Below are positions 1 through 12,700 of a stretch of 64,000 nucleotides of DNA, in pieces. The stretch comes from Lytechinus variegatus (taxonomy: Eukaryota > Echinodermata > Echinoidea > Temnopleuroida > Toxopneustidae). The notes beneath the pieces were generated by a model. That model did not search any database. It had not been told where the DNA came from and was given only the letters and a program-made list of their open reading frames with translations. Location: NCBI RefSeq assembly GCF_018143015.1, contig NC_054742.1, positions 15,049,632-15,113,631 on the forward strand. Direction: 5' to 3'. The number at the start of each line of letters is the position of its first letter. The stretch's first letter is position 1. The translations under genes and the position numbers were made by a program.

Positions 1-547
1 CGGTGCTCACTGGAGCATGACATAACATATGTCTGTAACATTCACTCAGAGGGTAGCTTATGAAATTACCTACACGCTCATGTCAAAAAGTCTTTAAAAC
101 TCCTACATTGTAGTTTAGAATTTATGGATGTTTGTTTTAAGGGGGAGGGGGTGATTGCACTATGCTATCCTGAAGATTGACTGAGCAGACACATAAAGTT
201 AATCCAGAATGATAAGTCATCAAATGTTTGCTCGACATTGCTCTCAATAATATCGCTTGTTTGGATTGTAATTGAATCTACTTGGAAATATTTTTCCAAG
301 AGAACTAGGGAATGTTAAATTCTATTTCATTATATCTCATAGAATTAATGCCTCTATGCACCAAAGATGTGCAAGGCTCTATATCAATTGAAACAACACT
401 CAAGACTGGTTATAGATCATTCTCTTGAACAAGATATACACCACTAATTTTGATTGGCCAGTACCATCTTGCAGCATACAGACCCCTGGAGGTCTTATTC
501 AATGTGAACATTTTCTTGACTTTCTTATTTCCTTTGTATACTCCTAG
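1..547. other. Probable intron of the Nek9-like gene
   Basis: There is no coding signal on either strand. The sequence is AT-rich and ends in the acceptor CTCCTAG used by the first visible exon. The 110-residue minus-strand frame across 410-742 is only the complement of that exon and its flank. Confidence 0.6.
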
Positions 548-766
548 ACTGAGGTAGAGGGGAGGAAAGTTCCCACAGCCGTCAAAGCTCTGAGCAAGTT
601 TCGTGTACTTGATATGGTAGTAGGTCCCCATCACAGTGCAGTGGTTGTAGAGCCAGGTCTTGTCTACATGTTTGGTAGAAACCAGCATGGTCAACTTGGC
701 TTTGGAAATACCAAGCCTAGAGAAGCTCCAGCTCAAGTTCAAACTATGGCAGATAAAGTCATATCA
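548..766 (+). CDS. NEK9: Nek9-like exon a (RCC1 repeats)
   Basis: The acceptor is CCTAG before 548 and the donor is GTAAGT at 767; phase 0 in, phase 0 out. It encodes 73 residues starting [18 protein letters not shown] and including the RCC1 core [14 protein letters not shown]. It is the first exon of this gene visible in the window. Confidence 0.78.
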
Positions 767-3700
767 GTAAGTCATAACACTTCAAACCAACAATGGTATT
801 CTCCATTTTAACAGTATATTTTTTTACAATTCTAATGACATCAGTTATATTTTAAATTAACATGATTCAAGATTCTCCAGGTTCCTATCAGATGATTATA
901 AGATGAATTAACTTTTCATTGAATTCATTTGATTTAATTCCAAAATTCATTTTAGACTTTTGATCAATACATATTTATTTTGAATTCATTAATGTAGTAT
1001 GTTTTGTTTGTGAATTATAATATATCTATTACATATGTTTATTGATTAAAATGATCCAAATATAGTTGTTCCTTTGTGGGGAATGATGGGATATTGATTA
1101 ACATGACAGGGAATAATTTTGCTTCACAAATTTGAATAGCATTTTTGGTAATTAGAGAAAAGCTCTCAACTAAGTAATGTACAGTCCTATGTATAAATAT
1201 GCTATACAAAAGAGTTTATGCATAGCAGTCTTTCAGTAATGTGGAGCAAATAATGATGTGATACCAGGAAACTCATCCCTGCATGATTTATATAGATAGA
1301 AGTATAGTGTATATTAAGGTTGCTTATTTTGGGAGTAAGTTTACATGTATATAGGTAAAATCTGAACAATTTTCGATAGTAAGAACAGTCTTAGCTACCA
1401 ATACTGACATTTAAACTAGTAACATTCGGACATCATATTACCTTGAGTAGATGATCCTACACACCAAACTTGCTACATGCAAAGACCTACATAAAGCAAA
1501 TTCAGTTTCTATTTGATAGAATCCACTCACAATTCTCAACAAGTCTATAATCTTATGTGTACATCTGTTTGAATAGCTGTGAAAGGAATTATGATAAAGA
1601 TTCACCCTTGATCTAACTAATCATCCATGGCTACTGCAATTCATGATTGAATGATTTACTAACCTCTATTGTTCTACTACCATTAGACTGTTTCTTGTGG
1701 AGAAGACTACACAGTAGCAGGAGCTACTGATAACTTTCTTTATCTGTGGGGCAAAGGATGGTTGACTTCAGATCCAGGTAATGACAGCACTCAGAGCAGC
1801 CTTGACCTCAGCCAGGCCAAAGGTCAAGAGACCAACAATGGTCATAGGTCACTTGGATCAACAGGCAGTCTGAAGATTCCAATGGATGTTATTATGGAAT
1901 CCACAAAAGATGATGTGGAAAAAGCTGATTCTGCCTGTAAGTCTCTTTTCTTAACCTTGTCGTAGTAAAGTTAGGAAGTTTACTTCAACATGTAGACTTG
2001 AACTGAATCAGTTGATATTTCATGATGGTCACTTAATAAATTTCGGTATTCTAGAAATATTTTTTGATGTACATGTATCTGTATATCAGGGAGTGGTCAT
2101 AATAATGATGACTTCTAATACTTGCATTATAAGTTAAACAGATTGGGATTCTGTTATTATGATCTAAATTTTTGCATCTCCAGTGTAAAGATGATGATGA
2201 ATTTATTATGTTTAATCATTATTTATTACTAATGATGGTGAAGACATATAGAGTTTAATGTTAATGATGATAGAAATTAGTATGTAATGATAATAATGAA
2301 ATCGTAGTGCTCTTATTTAAAAAAAAGAATCCTAAGGGCTTTGTAAAGAGAAATTATCTGATCTAATTTGTGGTTTGTTTGTTTTTTGGTTAGAATGTAG
2401 AAAAAATATAATGGTCTATTTTAGAGAAAAAAGTTCATTTTATCTTAATATTTTTCTTAATCAATTGACATTAACTTAGTAATATGATTTATTACTAGCG
2501 TTAATTATTGTATTCTATTTCATAATCAGCACCAGATTCTTCTACACTGAGTGTTGCAACAACTCCTAGAGCAGAAGGTAATTATAATCATATATGCTCC
2601 TTTTCTTGTTCATGATATATCATCACTCATGAAAGAATATATGTCTATATTTAAATGATAATGTTGATTGTAATATTGGTAATGAAATTATCATGCATGG
2701 ATTAATAAAACACCTTTCCAAACTTTGCTCATTTATGCATTTCTGAGTTAGGATGGTCTGATTACATTATTGCTTCACAAGATCAGAGGTCACATAGGTC
2801 ATTGTTTGAACATTTCAGAAGCGTGGTACATATTCTTGGTCTGTCAATGGCAGAAATGTTGAATGTGTTTTGAGAATCTACAATTATTGTGTTATGTTGC
2901 CTAAGTGTTTTACTAGGAAACTGCAATGCCATATTCCTCTAAATTTAATAATTTTGATTGGCCGTTAGTTGTAAAGAGTGCACCAGTAGGAGGAAGACAG
3001 AAGCGTCCTGATAGTACAGACAGTGTATTTCTTCCAAATGGAGATAAATCGGCCTATAGTGCTTCACCAGATGCAAGAATAACAGGTACATTCAATTTTT
3101 ATAATTATGACAAACAAAATTATACTTAACTGCATTTATAAGCTCAATTTCAGGATCTATATGCAATCCTCTTTGTCATAGTCACCCCCCCCCCCTTTAA
3201 GGACTTATGGACGATTAATTAAAGTGTTAGAATTTATTGATATAAATATTTAAAAAAATTAGGATATAAGGTGACTATATCAACTTTCCTACTGCTATAA
3301 GCTCTTGATAATGAAAATAATGTTAATTCTTCTAGGCAAAACAACAGGATGTGTCAGAGTATTTTACAAAATAAATGGCATATATATAATGAGCTATCTT
3401 GATTTAGAGATGATTGCCCTGCCCATTATAAATGCTGAAATATATGTGTTGAGACTTGACTGTAAGGTTCATAAAGTTGTTCCGAGTATGATATATGCAT
3501 CATGATTGTTTAATTCATGTACAGTCGCAATGTTTAGGGATTAAATTCTGTTGCAAAACTAATATCCTTCAGAAATACATTTATCTACATTTGTCATATC
3601 TGGCAGGAATTTATTTATTCAAATGCTTCAGTGCCTATTGGCAGCTTTGCTTGATCTACTGTAATAATTGTAGAGTACAAGTGAATGCTATCTTATAGAA

Positions 3701-6700
3701 GTAAATCCAATCTCTATCTAAGAGCCAAATGTTTTTATTTGCTTTAGGAATGTGACCAATGACAGCATTATAGTGTTGCTCGATCCTGAAAAGAATTATA
3801 TGACACAGTCAATATTTGAATAATATATTCTTATATACATGAAAACATGCATTCTGTCATTCCTTTTTTAATTCATGGACAGTGTGACTCAAATTTATTA
3901 CAAAATGTGTTTTGTTTATGTATGTATGTTTAATATTCTAAAGGCAGAATATACTTGCTGAATGTCTTGATAAAAAATGCAAAATGTTGGCCATTATAAG
4001 CTTGAAATCATGATGCCTGTACTTGCAGTAATTTGTGCTGACTCGGTCATTGCATGCATGCAAACTGCTACACCCCAAGTCTGGCCTAAAGAAGAACCTA
4101 TAACTGAACAGGCACTACAAAGTGCCATCAAATCTGGTAAGATGTTGCATCACATAGCTTGCATACATCACATTTGTTTCATTGCTCACCCAACAAAAAG
4201 CCTGTCCTATCATTATTCATTTAGAAGACATGCATCTTCCATGTTCCCTGCTGTTGTATTAGTGTGTAGTGTATGTTGCCAAGATTGTTTAAAGTTCATA
4301 GATCACACTCTCTGGTGACTGAAATGAAAAGGAGCCTTCTAAGCTTACAAACAGTTTTCTTGCTCTTCTATGCCCTCAGTAATGATTTTATTTCATTGCT
4401 GCTTTGTATTTTGCTGGTCAATTTTTGACAAACATAATGATAGAGATTATGTATATTTTTTTCCGTGAGCTGTCAAGAGATTTGCAGTATATCCGCCAGG
4501 CAACTGATTTTGTTTCTATGTACACTCGTAGATTATGATAGATGTTGCAAAAAAAATAAAAAATACTGATACATGTAATTTTTTTTTATAGGCGCCACTT
4601 TTCCCGCGGCGGCGTCAACACCAAATCTTAACCGAATGTTAAGTTTTTGAAATGACAGCATAACTTATAAAAGTATATGGCCCTAGTTCATGGAACTTAG
4701 CCATAAGGTTTATCAAGTAACACTAAACATCCTGCCCGAGTTTCATGTCACATGACCAAGGTCAAAGGTCATTTAGGGTCAATGAACTTAGACCATGTTG
4801 GGGAATCAACACCAAATCTTAACCAAAGGTTAAGTTTTTGAAATGTCATCATAACTTAAAAATATATGGACCTAGTTCATGAAACGTGGACATAAGGTTA
4901 ATGAAGTATCACTAAACATCTTGCATGAGTTTCAAGTCACATGACCAAGGTCAAAGGTCATTTAGGGTCAATGAACTTTGGCCGAATTGGGGGTATTTGT
5001 TGAATTACTATCATAACTTTGAAAGTATATTGGTCTAGTTCATAAAACTTAGATATAAGAGTAATCAAGTATCACTGATCATCCCGTGCGAGTTTCAGGT
5101 CACATAATCAAGGTCAAAGGTCATGTAAGGTCAATGAACTTTGGCCATGTTGGGGGGTATTTGTTAAAATTACCATCATATCTCTATAGTGTATTGGTCT
5201 AGTTCATAAAACGTGGACATAGAGTAACCAAGTATCACTGAACATCTCGTGAGAGTTATACAGTGCGTATAAAAAAAAGTCAACACTTTGAAAACACCTT
5301 GGGAATTAAAAAATATACAACATGTGGGTAATTTTTCCACATATAATCTTGGGTTTGGGTCTCATCTATCCAATGAAAGTTAAAGTTTTGATAGAATGTT
5401 AAACTTGAGTGAGCACTGTCCATTTTTGTAAAGCTAGCAGAAATCTGCGCAGAATTGCTTGTTTTTACGCTGTGTCAAGGGGAAAAGGCTAAACGTTTCT
5501 CATACATTTCTTTTGCAATTTTAGTCAATTGAAATAAAACGGATACATTCAAGCATTTTGTAACAATTTTTCCACCCAAATTGAAATTTCAACACTTAGT
5601 AAGCACAACCTTTACCCTGTTTGTGCCAGCTGGATCTGAGGACATAGCTGAATCTAAACAAAAGTTTATATCAGACATTTCCGGCATTTTTTCACTTAGT
5701 TTTTATCATTTAAAGTGGATTTACATTTCATTTTTCATTTAATACTTGTTTCTCCACACTTTTCCCAAGCTTGACAATGATTAACAAATGAAAATCAAGC
5801 CTTTGCCATTTCATGTAAATCACAGCTCAGTGTAAAGAAAATATCGTCACGATGGCCTCGGTGTGTGGGGGAGTGGGATGGGGTGAAATGCACTTTTTGA
5901 AGTGTTTTGGGCAAAGAAACAAGTCAAGAAAGGTAAAGTATATCTTCAAATCAGTTTTACTAGCTAAATTCCATGTGTTCTTCATGATTAAGGTCTACTT
6001 TTATTCGCATAACTATTTCAAAGTTCTGCGCAAATCATTTTTCACTAACTTTTCAAAAGTAAGTGGTGCTCACTCAAGCAGAAATATTTTTCGACAGTTA
6101 TATCGTCATTTGCTTAAATGGATTTGTACCAATCTTAAAATGTGGAAAAATCTTCAAGATATTACAAATGTATAATTTTGCAGGATTTTTTTCAAAGTGA
6201 AATTTTTTTTGGATACGCACTGTAGTAGTCAAAGTCAGCACTGCTGCTATATTGAATCGTGTGATGCAGGTGAGGCCGCCAGAAGCATCCCACTTATTAA
6301 TTCATATATTTGTGTGTCGCAGACTCTGTGGCTTAATGTATACCTGTTTGCCCCCCCCCTTTTTTTTTTGCTTTTCTCTTGCTTTTTTCTCTTTCTTTTT
6401 TTTTTATGATTTCGAACTTTAAAATCCTCTCCTCATAAGCGCCTCTTCGATTTGACTTCTATTTTGGTTTGAATTTGTATTTTGGTTTGTAATTTTACCC
6501 ACCTATATTAGGTGAAAATGCATACTCACATGAAATTTATATGGTGTGATATGAAGCCCCATTTGATAAGATCTGTTTGGTGAGCTTTACATCCCCAAGT
6601 TATTTACAATCATTGACATTGTTGCAAACATCTTGGTGAAGTCTATCCCAACATTAAGTTGTTTTAAAAAAGAAAAATTGCTCAAGCATCACACTGAAAA

Positions 6701-9700
6701 TCTCATCAAATTTGTTGTGAAAGAGAACATTTCCAAGTTTCACTTTATTTTATAAAACATGTATGTACGTGAAATCTGATATGCAAATGAGAAAGCTGAT
6801 GATGTTACACATTTACTATTTGTTTTTGATTTATGAACTTTAATTAAAATGTTTCAATTTTGTAGTGAAGAAGCTCTTGATTGATGTGTATAATTATGAA
6901 ACTTCACATTTCAAGGTTGTATCAGGCCATGTGTTACTTATATTTATGAAGAAAATAGATACATGTATATGAATATTTTGTAAAATACAATAGATATAGT
7001 GAGTGTGTGTCATCAACAGTTCCCCCATACTGCCCAAGCTGTGCATGGTCTTATTTTGAGAAAATAAGCAAAAACTTGTTGAATTTTTAATGAAATTTTT
7101 GGGTGAATTGCTTTTTAATCTTCCTATTCAATTAAAATTGTTACCTGTAAACAGTTTAAAAAAAGAACATTATGAAAAGAAAAAAATAATTTTGGTCTTA
7201 TAATTCATTAGATTTTAAGTTAAAATGGTGTTTGCTCCTAAAATAATATCCTACAAGTTTTTAAAATATTACTGCATTGTAAGTTGGTCATTTCTGCATG
7301 ATTTTTTTCCCCAAAAAATTGCAGTGATTTTGCTTGTTTTACTTTATTTTTTAAGAATTTGTTTTTCTTATGTGAATATTCTTAATATTTTATTCTACAT
7401 TATGCAGAAATCGCTATTGAAGGACTGAAATCACCTTAATGGTCCAAACATTTTTTATCTTGTTAAATTGTTTGCTGTTTTATTTTATTTGTCCCTGTTG
7501 AATAATATATGTATCCTTATAGTTTACATGTAGGTGACCGTTCATTCATTTTAATATGTTGTGCTAGTGAGCAGACCATAGTTTTTAGCCTATTGCACGC
7601 ATTGCATTGTACAAATGCTTCATATTGTGTCTGTGATCATCTCAAATCCCCCTCCCCAACCACCCTGTATAATTACACAAATATCCTATAATAACCATTT
7701 TCTGTATTAGAATACTGCACACATACATGACTACATACAGTGTACATGTATTTGATAAAACCAAGATATTAAGGCCTTGCAAAGGGTTGGTTTTATCATT
7801 ATAATGTAATACTAGTAATCAGACTCACCTGAATAATTTTGAGACTGTGTGTATCTTTGGCTAGTAGTTTTATCATCAAAACATTCTCACTGATTTAGCA
7901 GAAAATGATATCCAGCTTTTTTTTATTGTCAGAATTTCAACTAAACTCATTAAAAAATTATAAATTATATTACTCTGTTATATCCAACATCTAAAAATTT
8001 TATCTGAGTTATGAAAGAATCAGATATTTAATTTGAAAATAGAATGTTTTAATCTGCAAAATTTCATTTCTAATTTGAAACTATAAAGTATATATATAAT
8101 ATAACAGTGATATTGATATACAATTGTTTTGCATCACATTTAATGTTTATTTCATATGTGTTATCAAAAGTTAGAATAATGGTTCACAGAGTGTTCATCA
8201 ATGGGAGGGTTATCATCTTTTAAATTAATTTTATATCGTGTCACAGATGGATATTTCATTATTGCCCTTGATCCTGATCAAGTACATTTGACATCCCTCA
8301 TCTTTTTTTTCCTATATACCGATCGTTCAACAATAACTTAAGTCTGATTTATATTTTTCTCTTTATTATTAGACATTATTTATGATTCAGCATTTCATGT
8401 TAAAACAGTACATGAAAATAAATGACACAATTTACAACGATACTGATGAATTAGACAAAAATTTACCTTGATGAGAGTTAATAAGGCTGCCTGGTGTGGA
8501 TGAGTACCATCCTCCCCACTTTCATATTGTTCATTGATTGTATAAAATCACAATCAAGCATTTACATCCCAGAATTAATCCCTGAGAATTAATGATGATT
8601 TATCATAACTTAATAAACAAACAGACCATCATTGTAAAGCTTAGATTCTTCTCTTATCTGGTTTGTCTGATATGACTATTCATTCATGCATGAATGATCA
8701 AAAATATTATTTCGAATGAACAGAACTTTTTTATTCCTTGACCTTTCTTTGATTTAAGTATAATTTTGAACATTTGAGACTACCATCTTTAAAACTGTTT
8801 TTGGTGTCCTTCAGATTTTTTTACTTAACCATGCATGAATGAGAAATTGTCTATGAAATGAAAAGGGAGGCTCAAAGCTTTGCAATGATTGGTCATTTGT
8901 CATTATTTGTGATTAAGAAGTGATAAAGCATTGATAATTCTTTGTTTTATTTTTTTGGCTGCATTGTGTAGTCCTTTATTTTGCATTTGGTTCATATTTG
9001 ATGGGATCATCCAAACAAAGTCTCATTTTTTGTTTCTTTGTTTATTTGACTTGACACAGCTTTGCATAACATACCGGTACATGTATAAGCACTATGGTAT
9101 TCACTTTGTTACATTATTAATTGTAAAGTGCATGTTCAATGTAGGGAGGTGCGATAGCTCAGTCGATAGAGCGGGGGGTTCGGATTCTGATGATGCTAGT
9201 GCCCTTTGGTCAGGCATCCATCCTTATTACCAGGTCCCTTGGAGAGGACCTTAATCCGTCAGTCCTCTCGTTGCTTGCTGCTTTCCAGCTTTCATGCTTA
9301 GCAAACAGGTAAAAAAAATCACCAGCATTTACGAACCAATAGCGCCATCTCGAGTCCTCAACTATTGATACCTGGCCAGTTTCCTGACCCATTATGCTAG
9401 TGTAGTCTAGTAATCTAGGCCCATTTGAATGATAACATGCTAATTAACCACTCAATACATTTATACTGCAATAGTATGTTACCAAGTGGCAAAACAATTA
9501 CTTTTCCTCTCAAAACATTGTAGTTTCTTTAAACAAATGCAATTATAGGTCAATTTATTCTCTGATAGTGTGTGTATATATATGAAAACGTATATTTTAA
9601 CACTATGTATTTATATCACAAAGTCAATGAGAGACCACACACAGTTCACTCCTTTAATAGGTACCGGTAATACAAAATGCTTATTAGATCACTGCAGATG

Positions 9701-12700
9701 AAATAAACCTTGTACATGTATTTCAAACTATGTGTAATATCCAGGAGAGAGAGAAAATATGTATGTTATGCAATTGTACTACATTCCCTTAAATAGCTTA
9801 GTAATGTTATCTTTTGTCATAGAGGTATTTTGACAGATCATCACTTGCTATATTTTGTAGTCATTAAAAGAAAAAAAGTTTTTTTTCCATCAAATTTGAG
9901 ATGTTGATCTTATAAGGCCTTGTCACCCCAACAACGTTATGCACTTGCATCACATTGTTGAATTTCTTATACTATCATCATATTTCTTCATTATAGAGAA
10001 TGCATTTCATCATGGAATTTCAGCCCTACCCCTCACAAAAGGGAAACACACATTCATGACAATGACTATATCTGTGGATCATCTGACAATTTCTTTGACA
10101 TTTACAGACCCACAAGGACATTCCATCCTATGTCATTCTATAATGTATTATTTTTAAAAAATGTTCTCTTCAACTAGGTGGATCAGGTGGTGGTCATCGT
10201 CGTCACATGACTAGTGCTACTAGTCAGATGAGTAATGATAGTATAGAGAGGTCTGAACTCTTCCTTCAGCCAACTCCTATATTAAAGTAAGTAAATAGAT
10301 GATTGTTTCAGTTTGTTTCATTTATTTTGCAAAGCATTGAGACTATCTTGGTCCATGGGTCTATCTTCCAGTTGATTCTAGTGTATTATCGTACTTTATT
10401 TGACAGGTCAGGTGTGAGTTCCCCATAGAATATTGCTACAAAATTAGTAATTGTTCAAATCGTTGCTCTTTTTAACAAAGCGGGTGTCTCTTGTGTATAG
10501 AGTTTAGAGGAGATATTTAGCTTGTTTATCTGGCAAGGAGTTCATTATTCTGATTGTATCTGGGAAGGACTTTTTGATAGATGACAGTCCTTTGAAGGGG
10601 TGTTTGGGATTGAGGAGTGTGTCGATAGATAGATGTGAGCTTGTACCAAAATACATCTTTATGTAATCTTATACTACTTCTTTTGAAATCGTTCAACTTT
10701 ATTAACATTAACATTTTGAATTAGAGAAATATCAATTGGAATATAATTCTAGATTAGAGAATGATGAAGATTGACACTACATGTATAACATGTGTTAAAG
10801 TGTAATAATATTCATATTTCTCTTGATGTATTTGTCAGGCTTGGTTCCGAGAGTAATGATGAATCATATGAACTCAGTCTAAGTCAAGTGTTCTGCCAAG
10901 GAGAAAACATATTTGTTCAATTGGAAACTAGCTGTCCTCTGCCAAGAAAGAAATCCAAGAGAAAGAGAAGAAATTTCCTCAGGAAACTGTAAGTACACAG
11001 ATATATAATATTGAAGGTATTTTTTATGTAAAAAAGGATATTGTATGTATTTTTGTTGATTTAATCACAAATATTTTTATGAGTTCTAATACTGATTGAA
11101 AATTGCAGCAATTAGAACAGTTTCTTTTAAATTATCTCACATCTGAACCATCTTCTTCTTAGCTCTCATTTCTCATTCAATTTTGAAGATTCTTGCATGA
11201 TAAATTGCTGAAGAAGAAATTAAAATGAAATGATCTTGATGTACTTTTGTTGATTCAATGATTTCAAATTTAATGGTTTTTTCTCAATTATATTTCAAAA
11301 GTCAACAAAATTCTGATCGTACATAATGAAAATCATTATAAACCCATTTTTCTGTAGCTCTATTGTTTCAAGTTTATGTGATGCACTACATAGTAATAAA
11401 TGTATTTCCTATTATATTTTGTTATTTTATGCAGGAGTAATAACAGCCTTCTGAATTCTGCTGATAGTACTGGTCAACCATCTAATCTTAGTAATGATGC
11501 AGGGGATGAATATACTAGCTCAGAAGCATCAGAACTTGATACACAAGGAAATGTGAGAAATACATATATCTTTATTTATTGTTTTATGCATGTTCAAATT
11601 TACAATCACATAATTGATAATATGATGATACATAAACAGAATGATACATGTTTATTACATAAAATGGCATTATACATGAATGGTTTCGGAAACCAGATTG
11701 AATACATATGCGCATTGCTTTCTTTTGCAAGAGGGAAATATAATTTGTCAAGTATTTAGTTGTTGCCCACAGATTATTACAATATGTTTTGTGTAATAAT
11801 CTTTTGAATATGCACAATAACCATTATCAAAGAAAGTCACCTGTATAAATCAGCACTTCACCCACGATCAGCTTTAGAACCCATTAAAACAGAACTTAAA
11901 TTTTAGACTGCCTAACACAACATGGAGAATTGTATGTGGATTTGACTGACGCATCATGTAAGTTTGATTTGTCAGATGAGTTGTTCATCTCATGATACAT
12001 CTGGATATTAATTACAAAACATTAGTAATGTGCTTGTGTTTATATCTTGAACATAAAAGGTTTCAAGAATGGAGTCACAAGGAACAATACATTAATTCAT
12101 ACAGCTTCCTATTTCTAAAGAAGTCAAAAAGAATACCTTGGTGCACTGTAGACTGTGATGAGGATTTGTGATGCTCCAAGCTTCATAGGAAAACTGAAAA
12201 AGCCTCTAGGCCTCGTTTCGCCTGTTATTTCCCCTCCATTGGCTTGTTGAATGTATTTCATTTTTGTTGATGATGCTTACAATCTGTCATTGAATATTGC
12301 CTGTTCTTATACTAGATCCCAACCTGGTTACAGAAGGAATTGAAGGATTCTTTAGATGCTGCTGTTGATGAAAATGATGCAGATGATAGTGAGGAAGATC
12401 AAGGTCATCCAGATGAAACCAAGACTAAAGATGAGAAAGGGGCTAAACAAGCAGTTCATCATCTCAATGCCAAAGAAATCAAAGGTTAGTTTCATACATA
12501 AGGTTGAATGTTGAAAGTTCATCTGCCATGAGCCAAACTTCTTCAACTTTCTTTAGCTGGATGCAGCCAATACAAAGTCTAATTCTGGAGTGTAAATCTT
12601 TCTATTATGATTTTTTTTCACACATTTACTTATTGACTTGCCTATAGATGCAATTTAAACCTTCTTTTTTTTTCATTCCATTCAACAGCATACTTCAGGG

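Larger units (their letters stand above)
767..4028. other. Nek9-like introns between exons a and e
   Basis: This stretch holds the introns at 767-1686, 1937-2529, 2578-2968 and 3086-4028. All are AT-rich. Apart from a short poly-C run near 3185 I see no repeat family, RNA gene or second-strand gene in them. Confidence 0.5.

Noticed and set aside
5852..6175. Transposase remnant in the mariner-like element
   Set aside because: The 107-residue frame shows no DDE or helix-turn-helix pattern, and the region is subterminal inverted repeat.
9146..9220. tRNA gene
   Set aside because: A and B boxes are too close, no cloverleaf can form, and a SINE body follows.
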